Shown: positions 23,037 to 32,504 of the stretch, piece by piece
Position numbering within the stretch: the first letter of the stretch is position 1
How the letters are laid out: each line of letters opens with the position of its first letter
Assembly: GCA_021521415.1 (NCBI GenBank)
Contig: JAIQDT010005021.1
Location: forward strand, 124,001 to 188,000
Length of the DNA stretch: 64,000 bases
Source of the DNA: Bidens hawaiensis
Lineage: Eukaryota > Streptophyta > Magnoliopsida > Asterales > Asteraceae
Reading direction: 5' to 3'
Made by a program: the position numbers and the translations under genes
The notes under the pieces: model-generated
The model's input: only the letters and a program-made list of their open reading frames with translations
What the model was told of the DNA's origin: nothing
Database searches by the model: none

Positions 23037-24269
23037 GTGAAAGCTGCTGAAAATGAAAAAGCTTTCATGGCTAATGACCGGAACTCTGAGGTATGTACTA
23101 AACCTATCTGTACTAAATGTGAGAATCTGTCTGAACAGCTTGCTACAATTACTGATCAGTATGTTAAGTTGGATGCCGAATTTAAAACCTTGAAAGAAGA
23201 TCATCACTTCACAACGACAAGAGAAAAGAATTATAAAATAAAAATTAAAGCTTGTGAAAAAGACGTTAAAAGTTTAAAAACAAAATTAGCTGAAAAAATT
23301 GATGTGATCGATCTAAGCTACGAGGTTTTAGAAGAGAAAACCAAGTTAATTGCTGAGAAAGAAAAACAGATTGCTAATCACCAGGTAAAAGTGGTGGAAT
23401 TAAATAGGAAACTGGAGCAATTTCGAAATTCATCTGCTATTCTTGATCACCTCGTTAGTGATCAAGGTTCCTCACCTAAAAGGGGAGGAATTGGTTACCA
23501 TGAGGTTCCACCACCTTTTAACCATAATTATACTTTCAATCCTAGTGTTCATGAATCTGTTAAGTTTGTAGCTGATCAGACAGGTCCTGCTAAGGAAACT
23601 GGTAAAGTACCGGAAGTTAGTAAAGGCGAAACGAGTTCGCCTGTCTCAAAAGTTAAAATCTCTATTTCAAGTCCAGTCTCACCTGATTCGGATAAATCAT
23701 CCGAGTCGGGTAAGACAAAAGAGAAGGAAGTGTTACCCACTAATGGAGAAAAAGTTAAATCAACTAAAATGAGTACTCCACTCAACCCATATGTCCCACC
23801 GTATGTGAGACGTACGTATGGTAATACTGCCTCCACATCTAAAACATCTACTGAAAAGAAAGCTGAATATAGATGTTGTTTTAGATGTAATCAAACAGGG
23901 CATCTTGTTGCTGATTGCCCTCTGAAGCAGTGTTTCAGAGAGGTGAGGCCCTCGAAAACTGAGACTAAGGTTTTTAGTAATCGTTTAAATGTTAAAAATG
24001 AAAACTATTCAAATTTGAGACATCATACAGGTTTTCAAAGAAACACATCTCGTTTTTACACTACTAATAACCAAAACAAATGCTATAATTCTTTTGAGTC
24101 TCTTAATGTGCGTCGTTTTGGTTGGCCTCACTATCAGTCTCTAAGGAGGTATCCTGTTAGGACTTGTGGAAATTTTTCTAATGCTAACTTTGGTGAGCCT
24201 AGGTGTGTGAGTTCTGTTACGAAGGTTTATCGACCCAAGACCAAGAGGTCTTGGGTCCCCAAATTTTAA
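23037..24269 (+). pseudogene. gag: Copia gag, C-terminal part (same frame after the TAA)
   Basis: 410 codons in the same frame as the preceding block, reached only if the TAA at 23028 is bypassed. The first 120 residues are Lys/Glu-rich with coiled-coil character ('KSLKTKLAEKIDV', 'KEKQIANHQVKVVELNRKL'). A Pro/Ser-rich stretch follows, then a second CCHC knuckle 'CFRCNQTGHLVADC' (about 23876-23920) and a basic tail ending 'KRSWVPKF'. Long Gag proteins with two knuckles are known in the SIRE lineage. It ends in two adjacent TAA codons (24267-24272), and pol follows in the same frame. The apparent start is a GTG, so it is not an independent gene. Confidence 0.7.
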
Positions 24270-24278
24270 TAATCTCTT

Positions 24279-27200
24279 TTGTTTGTGCAGGAACAGTTGA
24301 ACAGGGCTTCCAATAATCTTTGGGTTGTGGACAGCGGCTGTTCCCGGCACATGACTGGTAACAAGTTTTTGTTACAAGATTTAAAACCTGTTCAGGGAGC
24401 AAGAGTCAATTTTGCAGGTGAGAGTGGAGGCAAAATAACAGGAAGAGGTACGGTAACTAACGGGAAGATGACGTTAGAAAATGTGAACTTTGTTGAAGAA
24501 CTGAAGCACAATCTGCTGAGTGTGTCGCAGATTTGTGATAAAGATTATACCGTACACTTCACGAAGACTGACGCGATTGTGTTGAAGCCTGGTTTTCAAA
24601 TACCAGAGGAGTGGATAGTAATGAAGGCTCCACGTGATCGAAATACGTATATGATGGATTTAAGTTCAACTGAAATGTCAACGGAAGAATCGTGCCTTTT
24701 GACGAAAGCAAGCGAATCGGAATCTGAACTGTGGTACAGGAGAATGGGGCACATTCATCTTCGGAAGATGAACCATATTGTCAGACATGGGCTTGTGTTG
24801 GGTGTTCCCTTAAAGAGTTTCAATTTTGAAGACAAATGTCTTGCGTGCAAAAAGGGAAAGCAGCACAAGAAGTCCCATCTCACCAAGAAAGTAAATTCAA
24901 TTGCCAGTACACTAGAGCTGCTACACATGGATCTCTTCGGTCCTGTGAATGTAAGAAGTCTGGGTGGTACTACCTTTTGCTTGGTGATCACTGATGACTA
25001 CTCACGATACTCGTGGGTATACTTCCTGAAATCTAAGGACGAAACGGCTCAAATGGTGAAGAATCTAATTACCAAAGTTGAGAACATTATGGATAAACGA
25101 GTGAAGTTCATCAGAAGTGACAATGGTTCCGAGTTTAAAAATTTTGAAATGGAGATCTTCTGTCTGTCAAGAGGGATTGAACACCAATTCAGCGCTCCGT
25201 ATACTCCGCAACAAAATGGAGTGGCTGAAAGGAAGAATAGAACTTTAATTGAAGGAGCCAGAACTATGCTGGCTGATTCGAAGCTTCCGGTGGTGTTCTG
25301 GGCTGAAGCTGTTTCTACAGCTTGCTACGTACTAAATAGAGTGTTAACGGTAAAAAGACTTAATAAAACATGCTATGAGCTTATGCATGGGAGAAAGCCC
25401 AATTTGTGTGGACTTGAAGCTTTCGGGTCCCCGTGTTCAATTTTAAAGGCACATTCAAAGTTTGGTGAAGCAGCTGATGAAGGAATCTTAGTCGGCTATG
25501 AAGTTGGGACTCCCAACAGGCGTGTCTTTAATACAACGAAAGGCAAGGTTGAGGTGGTATGTAACACCGACATTACGAGTTACAGATCGCCAAGACCGAG
25601 CATCGGACCTCCTGGGATTTTCGACTATGATAGGCTCTTCAAGTCTTTTAGCATACCGGATTTGTTTTGTACAGAAGAAGAAGAACGTGCTGCTACGAAG
25701 ATGATTCTAGATGAGGAGGAAAATTTGGTACATAGACAGCTATTTGATGATTGTCAACCTTCCTCATCAAATTCTAACAGGTCCCCTGCTGTCTCTCCTG
25801 AAGACGAGTTTATTAATCCATTTCACTCTCAGCCAGAAACAACCATTGATGAGCTCTCTTCTAATTTAGAAGATAATTTGCATGTCGGTGCTGTTCCGAC
25901 CGCGAGAATTCACAAAGATCACCCTTTGGAGAACGTTATAGGTGATGTGTCCTCAAGTGTACAAACCAGAAGCAGCTTGAATGAGCACACATGTGTTTAT
26001 ACAAGCATTAAGGAAACGGGTATAATGAACGAATGTTTGTACTCCTGCTTCATTAGCCAGATTGAACCGAAAAATTATCAAATGGCTCTTAAGGACAGCT
26101 CGTGGGTCGAAGCCATGCAAGAAGAGTTGGCTCAATTAAAGAAGATGGAAGTTTGGACTTTGGTTGAAAAACCAAGGAATGTGCATGCGATAGGCACAAA
26201 ATGGGTGTTTAAGTGCAAGAGAGATGAAAAGGGGATTATCATTAGAAACAAGGCGAGGCTGGTTGTTAAAGGTTTTAATCAGCAAGAGGGGATTGATTAC
26301 AATGAAGTGTTCGCTCCTGTCGCCCGGTTGGAAGCGATAAGATTGTTTTTGGCGTTTGCTGCATGTAAGAGAATGAAGGTGTTTCAGTTGGACGTAAAGA
26401 GTGCGTTCCTCAATGGGAAAGTTGATGAGGTTGTGTATGTTGAGCAACCTCCGGGTTTTCCTGACCCAGACTTTCCTGATCAAGTGTACAAGTTGAGCAA
26501 GGCGCTGTATGGATTACATCAGGCACCTCGTGCCTGGTATTCAACGTTATCGGACTACTTGCTAGAGAATGGTTTTGAAAGGGGTTTGATTGACAGCACA
26601 CTGTTCGTGAAGAGAGATGGAAGTGACTTCCTGCTAGTCCAAGTCTACGTGGATGACATCATATTTGCTGCATCAAGAGTCTCCATGTGTCAAGATTTTG
26701 AGGACGTCATGAAGAAAAGGTTCGAAATGAGTGCAATGGGTGAACTAACCTTCTTTCTAGGATTGCAGGTTGATCAGAAGAAGGACGGGATGTTCATTCA
26801 TCAGACGAAGTACGTTCATGATGTGCTCAAGCTATTCAAGATGGAGGACAGTTCTACATATGACACTCCAATCTGCGTCAATCACAAATTGGGAGCTGAA
26901 TCAGATGGTGATGCAGATGTGGACCCAACTCAATATCGGGCGATAATAGGTTCATTAATGTATTTGACTGCTTCTAGGCCTGATATAATGTTTGATGTTT
27001 GTCTTTGTGCTCGTTTTCAGGCAAACCCAAAGGAATCTCACATGAAAGGTGTGAAGAGGATTTTGCGGTATCTCAAAGGCAAACCGAAGCTAGGGTTGTG
27101 GTACCCGAAGGGAGGAGACGTGGAACTGGTTGCTTATACTGATTCTGATTATGGAGGGTGCAATCAGAGTCGGAAGTCGACAACAGGAGGATGTCAGTTT

Positions 27201-27593
27201 CTCGGTGGAAGATTAGTTTCCTGGCAGTGCAAGAAACAGACGTCAGTCGCAATCTCAACGTGCGAAACTGAATATATGGCAGCATCTAACTGCTGCTTTC
27301 AGGTTTTGTGGATTCAGCAACAATTGCGTGACTATGGTTTGAATTTCTTACTCACTCCTATTTTAATTGATAACACTGCAGCCATCTCAGTAATTAACAA
27401 TCCCGTGAAACATAGTAAAACCAAACATATTGACATTCGTCATCATTTCATACGGGATTGTGCTGAGAAGAAACTGATTAAGGTCGAAAAGGTCGATACG
27501 CTAGAAAATTTCGCTGATTTATTTACAAAAGCGTTTGACAAATCCAGATTTCAAAACCTTATTGAATTAAATGGGATGATCAATCCCGAGTAA
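24279..27593 (+). CDS. pol: Copia pol polyprotein (protease, integrase, RT, RNase H)
   Basis: 1104 uninterrupted codons. Protease 'WVVDSGCSRHM' (residues 15-25). Integrase zinc domain with HHCC spacing (about 157-190, 'CLACKKGKQH'). Integrase core with D218, D281 and E317, the last pair at DD35E spacing. RT from about 630, with 'VDVKSAFLNG'-type motif 'QLDVKSAFLNG', 'LYGLHQAPRAWY' and catalytic 'YVDD' (about 790). RNase H with 'AYTDSDYGG' (about 950), 'STCETEYMA' and the 'KTKHIDIRHHFIRD' tail. The order is diagnostic of Ty1/copia. No normal ATG precedes the protease. The frame opens directly after the gag stops, so expression needs readthrough, splicing at the acceptor-like GTTTGTGCAG (24281-24290), or internal initiation. 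The frame is full length and all catalytic residues I looked for are present. Confidence 0.95.
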   Translation: MFVQEQLNRASNNLWVVDSGCSRHMTGNKFLLQDLKPVQGARVNFAGESGGKITGRGTVTNGKMTLENVNFVEELKHNLLSVSQICDKDYTVHFTKTDAIVLKPGFQIPEEWIVMKAPRDRNTYMMDLSSTEMSTEESCLLTKASESESELWYRRMGHIHLRKMNHIVRHGLVLGVPLKSFNFEDKCLACKKGKQHKKSHLTKKVNSIASTLELLHMDLFGPVNVRSLGGTTFCLVITDDYSRYSWVYFLKSKDETAQMVKNLITKVENIMDKRVKFIRSDNGSEFKNFEMEIFCLSRGIEHQFSAPYTPQQNGVAERKNRTLIEGARTMLADSKLPVVFWAEAVSTACYVLNRVLTVKRLNKTCYELMHGRKPNLCGLEAFGSPCSILKAHSKFGEAADEGILVGYEVGTPNRRVFNTTKGKVEVVCNTDITSYRSPRPSIGPPGIFDYDRLFKSFSIPDLFCTEEEERAATKMILDEEENLVHRQLFDDCQPSSSNSNRSPAVSPEDEFINPFHSQPETTIDELSSNLEDNLHVGAVPTARIHKDHPLENVIGDVSSSVQTRSSLNEHTCVYTSIKETGIMNECLYSCFISQIEPKNYQMALKDSSWVEAMQEELAQLKKMEVWTLVEKPRNVHAIGTKWVFKCKRDEKGIIIRNKARLVVKGFNQQEGIDYNEVFAPVARLEAIRLFLAFAACKRMKVFQLDVKSAFLNGKVDEVVYVEQPPGFPDPDFPDQVYKLSKALYGLHQAPRAWYSTLSDYLLENGFERGLIDSTLFVKRDGSDFLLVQVYVDDIIFAASRVSMCQDFEDVMKKRFEMSAMGELTFFLGLQVDQKKDGMFIHQTKYVHDVLKLFKMEDSSTYDTPICVNHKLGAESDGDADVDPTQYRAIIGSLMYLTASRPDIMFDVCLCARFQANPKESHMKGVKRILRYLKGKPKLGLWYPKGGDVELVAYTDSDYGGCNQSRKSTTGGCQFLGGRLVSWQCKKQTSVAISTCETEYMAASNCCFQVLWIQQQLRDYGLNFLLTPILIDNTAAISVINNPVKHSKTKHIDIRHHFIRDCAEKKLIKVEKVDTLENFADLFTKAFDKSRFQNLIELNGMINPE

Positions 27594-27604
27594 CCATGTT
27601 TTTC

Positions 27605-27637
<33 letters not shown>

Positions 27638-28969
27638 CGTCACTAATCGCTTAAAATTATGTCGGTTATCTCAGTTTGAAGGACATGTCTTAGGATATGT
27701 TTTGGTCCTCATTTTCTACGTGTAGATTTTGAGGATAGCCATTAACCAGATGACTGAAAGTGACGGGGGCGATTTATGATGTGTTTTCTTTCTGTCGCTG
27801 AAAATTAGTCGTTCATACTTAGTTAGAAGGACACATACTTGTATGTGGTCGGTCCAGTTGATCCATTGGATCTTCAGGATTGCCGTTTACCTAAAGACTT
27901 TGATGTGATCGGGGCGATTGAAGTCAAAATTTTTTATGGGAAATGAAATTACTTTTCAAGTCTACTACATATGAAGTACCTTTACTATGTTAACAGAAAA
28001 TTGATCCAACCTTGGAATATGATATATATACTGATTGTGTGTGCTTAACTAGTGAAGTTATTAGGCTTAAAAGGCTTTAAAAGAGTCATTGTAATTCATG
28101 GTAACTTTTTATGGTGCGTAAAAGTAGATGTGATACTAACCTAATCTACTCAATTTTACGTATAAACTCCTTAAGAGTTTTGTATGTCTTCATACATATC
28201 TTTCCGAATGATAGGCAGAAAAGCGTTTACCCAGTCATACACGAGCCCGTAAGTGTTCTGATTTCCGTGAAGAAAGCGTTTCAAGACACTGCAGTGATCC
28301 AGATCCGGGACTTGCAGTTGTTTAGTACTCCGAAGTCTATAAGGATGTTTGTTTTAAAAAAAAAACAAAAAAAAAAATTAAAATTAATTAATTAATTAAT
28401 TTATTAGTACTTATGAGTTATTGTTACATCCGAGAGTTCAAGGTATCGAGACTTCTCAATCTTAGAGTAAGAAAGAGTACGGGAAGCAGACAAAGAATAC
28501 TTAGAAGCTAATCAGACACTATGGGTCGAAATCAATTCGGGGTGACTTGGGGAATGCCAAATACGCTTTGAGAATAGATAGGAGGCATCAAAATCTCTGA
28601 GTTGTTGCTCACTTAAATTTTGAGACTTAACTGAACCTTAATCCGTATCACAGAAACGATGAAAACCATTTAAGTTATATACATGCTTACAACCTGTTTC
28701 TCTATGTCATAATACAGCTAAACACGGATCTATGTGACAGTCACGTAGTTAGTATGATTCCTGTTAGGATCTTTTCTAAAACGTGGTGGTCCCTGACTAG
28801 ACTGAAATTTGATCCCTTATTCGTTAAATTTTTATAAGTGTTTCCTATTTTTTGTAGTTGTATTATTTTATAACTGGTTACTTAGACTTGATCATTTTTG
28901 TCTAACTCTTTATGGAAGTTTCAAATGTTAATTGCAAAATGTTCAAACTTAAAGGGTTGATTCTGAAAT
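27594..28969. other. Copia pol-env spacer with poly-A tract, non-coding
   Basis: No credible coding frame. A run of 25 A residues (27613-27637) begins about 20 bp after the pol stop. Bases 27656-27790 and 27800-27925 are diverged duplicates sharing GTCG, GAAGGACA(T/C), GGTC, and a GTGA(C/T)(G/C)GGGGCGATT end. A second A-rich run is at 28357-28378. The function of this spacer is unknown to me. Confidence 0.6.
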
Positions 28970-29735
28970 TATAGGCGAAGTTGTTGAATCAGGCGAACTT
29001 GTGCGTAACTTCGCCTAGGCGAAGTTAACCGCAACTTCGCCTGAACAATTCTGATCCTATATAAGGATTTTCAAATGTTAAAAAATTCATTATTTCAAAT
29101 TTCAGCGAACTTATCAAGTTATCCGGCGAACTTACTGTTATTCCGGCGAACTTGATTTCGTTCCGTTTTCGATCCTTTTTCTCCGTTTCGTTCATTGATT
29201 CGAGGTGTGTGTTATCGATTAACCATCTATCCATTGACGGTGTTGCTTTCCATAGGTCGTTTTGAACGGTTTCGTGACCTCGGTCCGGTGACCTTTCAAA
29301 CACGAGATTTACACACATGTTTTACGTGTTCATGGACGAACTTTTCATCTAATCATCCGTAATAACATGTGTGCGAGTCTCCTGGATCGTCTAACTTAGC
29401 CGAAACATCAGAATCGGCTGTTAGAATTCTAACAGTCGCCGATTCTGATGCAGGCGAAGTTAGGGTTTAGGCGAAGTTATCCACAACTTCGCCTGGGGCT
29501 TAATTTCGCCTGAGGCGAAGTTATCCACAACTTCGCCTGGGGCTTAATTTCGCCTAACCCTTATCTTCGCCTGAGGCGATGTTGTGATGGGGCGAAGTTA
29601 ACTGTAACTTCGCCTAGACCTTTTACTGAATTTAATTAGACGAACTTAAAGATGAAGCGAAGTTGTTCCCAACTTCGCCTCACCTATAACTTCGCCTATA
29701 CAGGTTTTATCACAACTTCGCTCGTGGTATAAAGC
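28970..29735. repeat. GCGAAGTT motif cluster upstream of the envelope-like frame
   Basis: About 15 exact GCGAAGTT/AACTTCGC octamers plus several GCGAACTT variants. Positions 29469-29512 and 29513-29556 are a tandem 44-bp duplication. Each copy holds a 10-bp perfect inverted repeat (AGGCGAAGTT, 6-nt loop, AACTTCGCCT). Apart from short chance frames, the region is non-coding and ends just before the acceptor-like site and ATG of the third frame. Confidence 0.88.
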
Positions 29736-29787
29736 GAACTTGTGAAACACTTTAACGTTTATCTAACTTGGTTCGTTTTGTGCAGAT

Positions 29788-31621
29788 ATGGCTACTGTTG
29801 GAGGTGCTGGTGCAGGTGATGACGGTGACGATCACAGACAATTTTTCCCAGCCCATAACCAGTTTATTACACTTGACCCAGACGCAACGGGCGTGGAGGA
29901 CTACAGGGAGATTATCACATTTCTCCTGCGCTCGAGGATTTATCACGCGATAACAACTACCCTGCCGATTTCCCTACCGAATATTGAAGACTTTTGGCAG
30001 ACGGTAGATTATGATTGCCGGCCTGAGCCCCCAGTTATGCGAGCCACCGTAAACGGTCAAGCTGTTCAGTTTTCTTCTGAACACATACGGGTGGCGTTGC
30101 AGTTTGGTGACGAGACAAGAGATGACCCAACGGAGTTTGTTGCCCCATTCCGTGACGGGGCGTTCCTTAGGGGACACACAGCGGAGGAAGGGGTTCCTCT
30201 TAGATCAGTGGCGCTTCCTTATGCACGTCATGATCGTTTGTATGTCAGGACGGAAGGCAGGCACTGATGGTATGGGTGCGACAATGCAGTCGGCTTTGAC
30301 TGCATTGACTTATAATCGAAGATATTCTTTCAGCCAGATGATTTTCTATGAGATCGACAGACAACGAAGGGCTGTGGCGCGTGAGCGGTTTATTATGTAT
30401 CCTCGATTCCTACAGATGATTCTCAATCATGTGGCTCCGACGCTGCCTCAACGACGCCCTATTAGATACGTAGAAAGTGTGACGAAACGTATCTTTGCTC
30501 AGTGTCGCACTTCCAGCGCACGAAGCAAGCCTGAGCTGCGTCCCAGGCATACTCCGCTCTTTGGGTATCTCATAAACCCGGAGTATGTGCCTGCGGCAGG
30601 GGACGAGTTCAGAGACCCTAGACCACAACAGGCGGCAGCAACCCAGGCTGTATCAGCTGCGCCTGCTGTATCTGTTGCTGTGTCAGCTGCTGAGATTGAT
30701 CTTGACGCCATGTTCGGCGGGCAAGGATTATTTGATATGGACCGAGTTGATCCACAAGAGAATATTCAAGTCTCGGGTCCACATGCTGATTTTGATGATG
30801 TGATAGAAGAAGGGGAGATAGTAGAAGAAGATGTTGAACACGAGATCCCTGATATTGAGAAGATCGACTTGGATACTGAGTTGGATGAGACTGAGTGGGA
30901 GGAGCAGCCTAGGTGGAAGGAAGGCTGTGCTCATTGGTTTATTAAGACCAAGAAGCCTGCTGTTCCAGCCATGTTCAAGAAAAGTTATAACATAAAAGGC
31001 TATGCTGAGTCGAAGAAGGGAATTATCTGTTGGTTATACGATGAACAGATAAAATTGTTTGTGGTGAAGCGTTATGATGGTATTCAATACTTCAAAAGAA
31101 TGTTGAGATCTTTCAACACGTTGCCGGAATGCGAGGTAAAGGATTTGGCCAGGTTGGGCCTGATAAATAGAAGTGACGACAATATGGCAAGGGTATTTGA
31201 GAAGATCGTGTGGAAAGAATGTATAAAAGAGAAGAAGTTTGAACTACTAAAGCCACAGAAGGGAAAGCTCGTGGAGGATACAGAGAGGGGAATGAGAGCA
31301 GATGGCAAGCCATGGATGGTGATAAAGTACAAACCGATTCGATGCATCAAGGAGGTTCCAATGAAGACTATGCCTCAAGATGTATTGAAGAATCTGAAAT
31401 GGTGGTATGTAGATTGCCAGACTGCTGAAGTCGTGATGGAAGACGAAGACGAACAAGAAGTGCTGAGGGTTTATGATCCGATGCATCTTGTTAACTTATC
31501 GAAAGCTGATCTACAAGTGTTGAATGATAAGAAGATATTCTATATTCCTGCTTGGAAGGATGAAGCAAGGAAGTATCAGCGAGTAGTCACGGTGTGTGTT
31601 AGAGAAGGAGTGCACGCGTAA
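29788..31621 (+). pseudogene. Envelope-like third frame of the SIRE-like element, frameshifted
   Basis: A first frame (29788-30267) starts at ATG two bases after a TTTTGTGCAG acceptor-like sequence. It is continued in the +1 frame by an open stretch to 31621. The family-like order runs 'NGQAVQFSSEHIRVALQFGD' in frame one and 'RFLMHVMIVCMSGRKAGTDG', 'YSFSQMIFYEID' in frame two. A single indel between about 30120 and 30205 therefore probably splits one reading frame. The C-terminal half is acidic, then Lys/Trp-rich ('GCAHWFIKTKKPAVPAMFKK'). I see no clear signal peptide or membrane anchor, so envelope function is only the name used for this SIRE-lineage frame. The role is unknown. Confidence 0.65.
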
Positions 31622-31672
31622 AGATACAAGATTACAAGACTCAAGCTTTGAAGATCAAGATATGAAGCTACT

Positions 31673-31686
31673 GCCAAGGGGGAGTC
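31673..31686 (+). promoter_or_regulatory. Polypurine tract of the copia element
   Basis: GCCAAGGGGGAGTC abuts the 3' LTR at 31687. A purine-rich run at this place primes plus-strand DNA synthesis in LTR elements. Confidence 0.85.
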
Positions 31687-32162
31687 TGTTGGTACATATA
31701 TGTCAGTAGTTCATAGTCTAGCGTTTGTAATCGAGTCTGTAATGTAATTATGTTTATGATTATGTTTATGTTTATGTATGAGCGAAGTTGTCAACAAGTT
31801 CGCTTAGGCGAACTTGTTGAACAAGCGAAGTTGTCAGCAAGTTTGCTTAGGCGAACTTGTTGAACGAGCGAAGTTATAGACAACTTCGCCTGAGGCGAAG
31901 TTGTCGTGTATATAAATATAAGCTACGGCTTATGTTTAAGATTGATCGTTTTAGGTTGTTCGAGTGTTACGTGAGTCAAGTGACGTGAAGTCGAGAGTCT
32001 GTAACTGTGATATTTACATCACGTGTGTTCGAGTTATTAATATAACGTGTTTCGGTTTCGTGTGTTTGTGTTTTGTGTTTCTATACCCGTAACGATATAC
32101 GCAGGGATTCCGCACCTGAGTGTATCGGGATATCTCGTGTACGATCCGTTCAGGAACCTACA
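31687..32162 (+). repeat. 3' LTR of the copia element
   Basis: 476 bp, the same length as the 5' LTR and identical except for three transitions in the motif block around 31838-31865. It is followed by the target duplication CTTTA. Confidence 0.95.
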
Positions 32163-32461
32163 CTTTAGTTACGTAATATACACATATGTACAGTGTCATT
32201 TATCTTAAATTATACACATGTGTATAAAAAATCATGTAAATGTACATATATGTATATATTATACATATGTGTATATATTCCGGCTAAACCGAGTTTTTTT
32301 TTATGAAACCGGGATGTTAAAATAAGAATTTTGGTTTTTTTTACTTTTTTCATTTTTGTGTTTTTTTTTTATTTTATGATTTTTTTTATTTTTGGGTTTT
32401 TTGTGGTCCAAAATGGTTCTCATGGTTCTCAATTTCAAAAATGTTCTCTTATGATTCTGAT

Positions 32462-32462
<1 letters not shown>

Positions 32463-32500
<38 letters not shown>
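32463..32500. repeat. (TA)n microsatellite
   Basis: Near-pure TA tract at the right edge of the foldback MITE. The left edge (about 20411-20421) also has a short TATATATA run, which suggests insertion into a TA site followed by expansion on this side. Confidence 0.9.

Positions 32501-32504
<4 letters not shown>

Larger units (their letters stand above)
20661..32162 (+). mobile_element. Complete SIRE-like Ty1/copia retrotransposon
   Basis: An 11,502-bp element with 476-bp LTRs (20661-21136, 31687-32162), an exact 5-bp target duplication CTTTA (20656-20660, 32163-32167), a tRNA-iMet primer site and a purine tract. The coding order is gag, pol with protease-integrase-RT-RNase H (copia order), then a third envelope-like frame. 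A long gag with two zinc knuckles and an extra frame after pol is the layout of the SIRE/Maximus lineage. I compared the LTRs by eye and saw three substitutions, about 0.6 per cent. At the commonly used 1.3e-8 substitutions per site per year this is roughly 0.2-0.3 million years. Gag and the third frame are broken; pol is intact. Confidence 0.93.
20422..32465. mobile_element. Foldback MITE interrupted by the copia element
   Basis: The left arm (20422-20655) begins GGGTAAGGATCCTAAGAGAAC. The right arm reversed (32465 back to about 32200) begins TAGGATCAGAATCATAAGAG. Both continue with TTGAGAAC, GAGAACCATTTTGGACCAC, then A-rich sequence, TTCTTAT, CCGGTTTCAT and TACACATATGTATA. The arms are over 200 bp, so the intact MITE was about 540 bp and nearly all inverted repeat. 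It sits in a TA-rich site, so the target duplication (possibly TA) cannot be resolved. The copia element landed close to its centre. Confidence 0.8.

Noticed and set aside
23576..27285. Antisense reading frames within the copia gag-pol region
   Set aside because: They lie opposite intact, domain-bearing coding sequence and have no domains of their own.
28970..29735. CRISPR-like array of short palindromic repeats
   Set aside because: The GCGAAGTT palindromes lack regular spacing and unique spacers, and they lie inside a plant LTR retrotransposon.
29788..31621. Genuine viral envelope glycoprotein
   Set aside because: No signal peptide, furin-like site or membrane anchor is visible. The name reflects only its position in SIRE-type elements.
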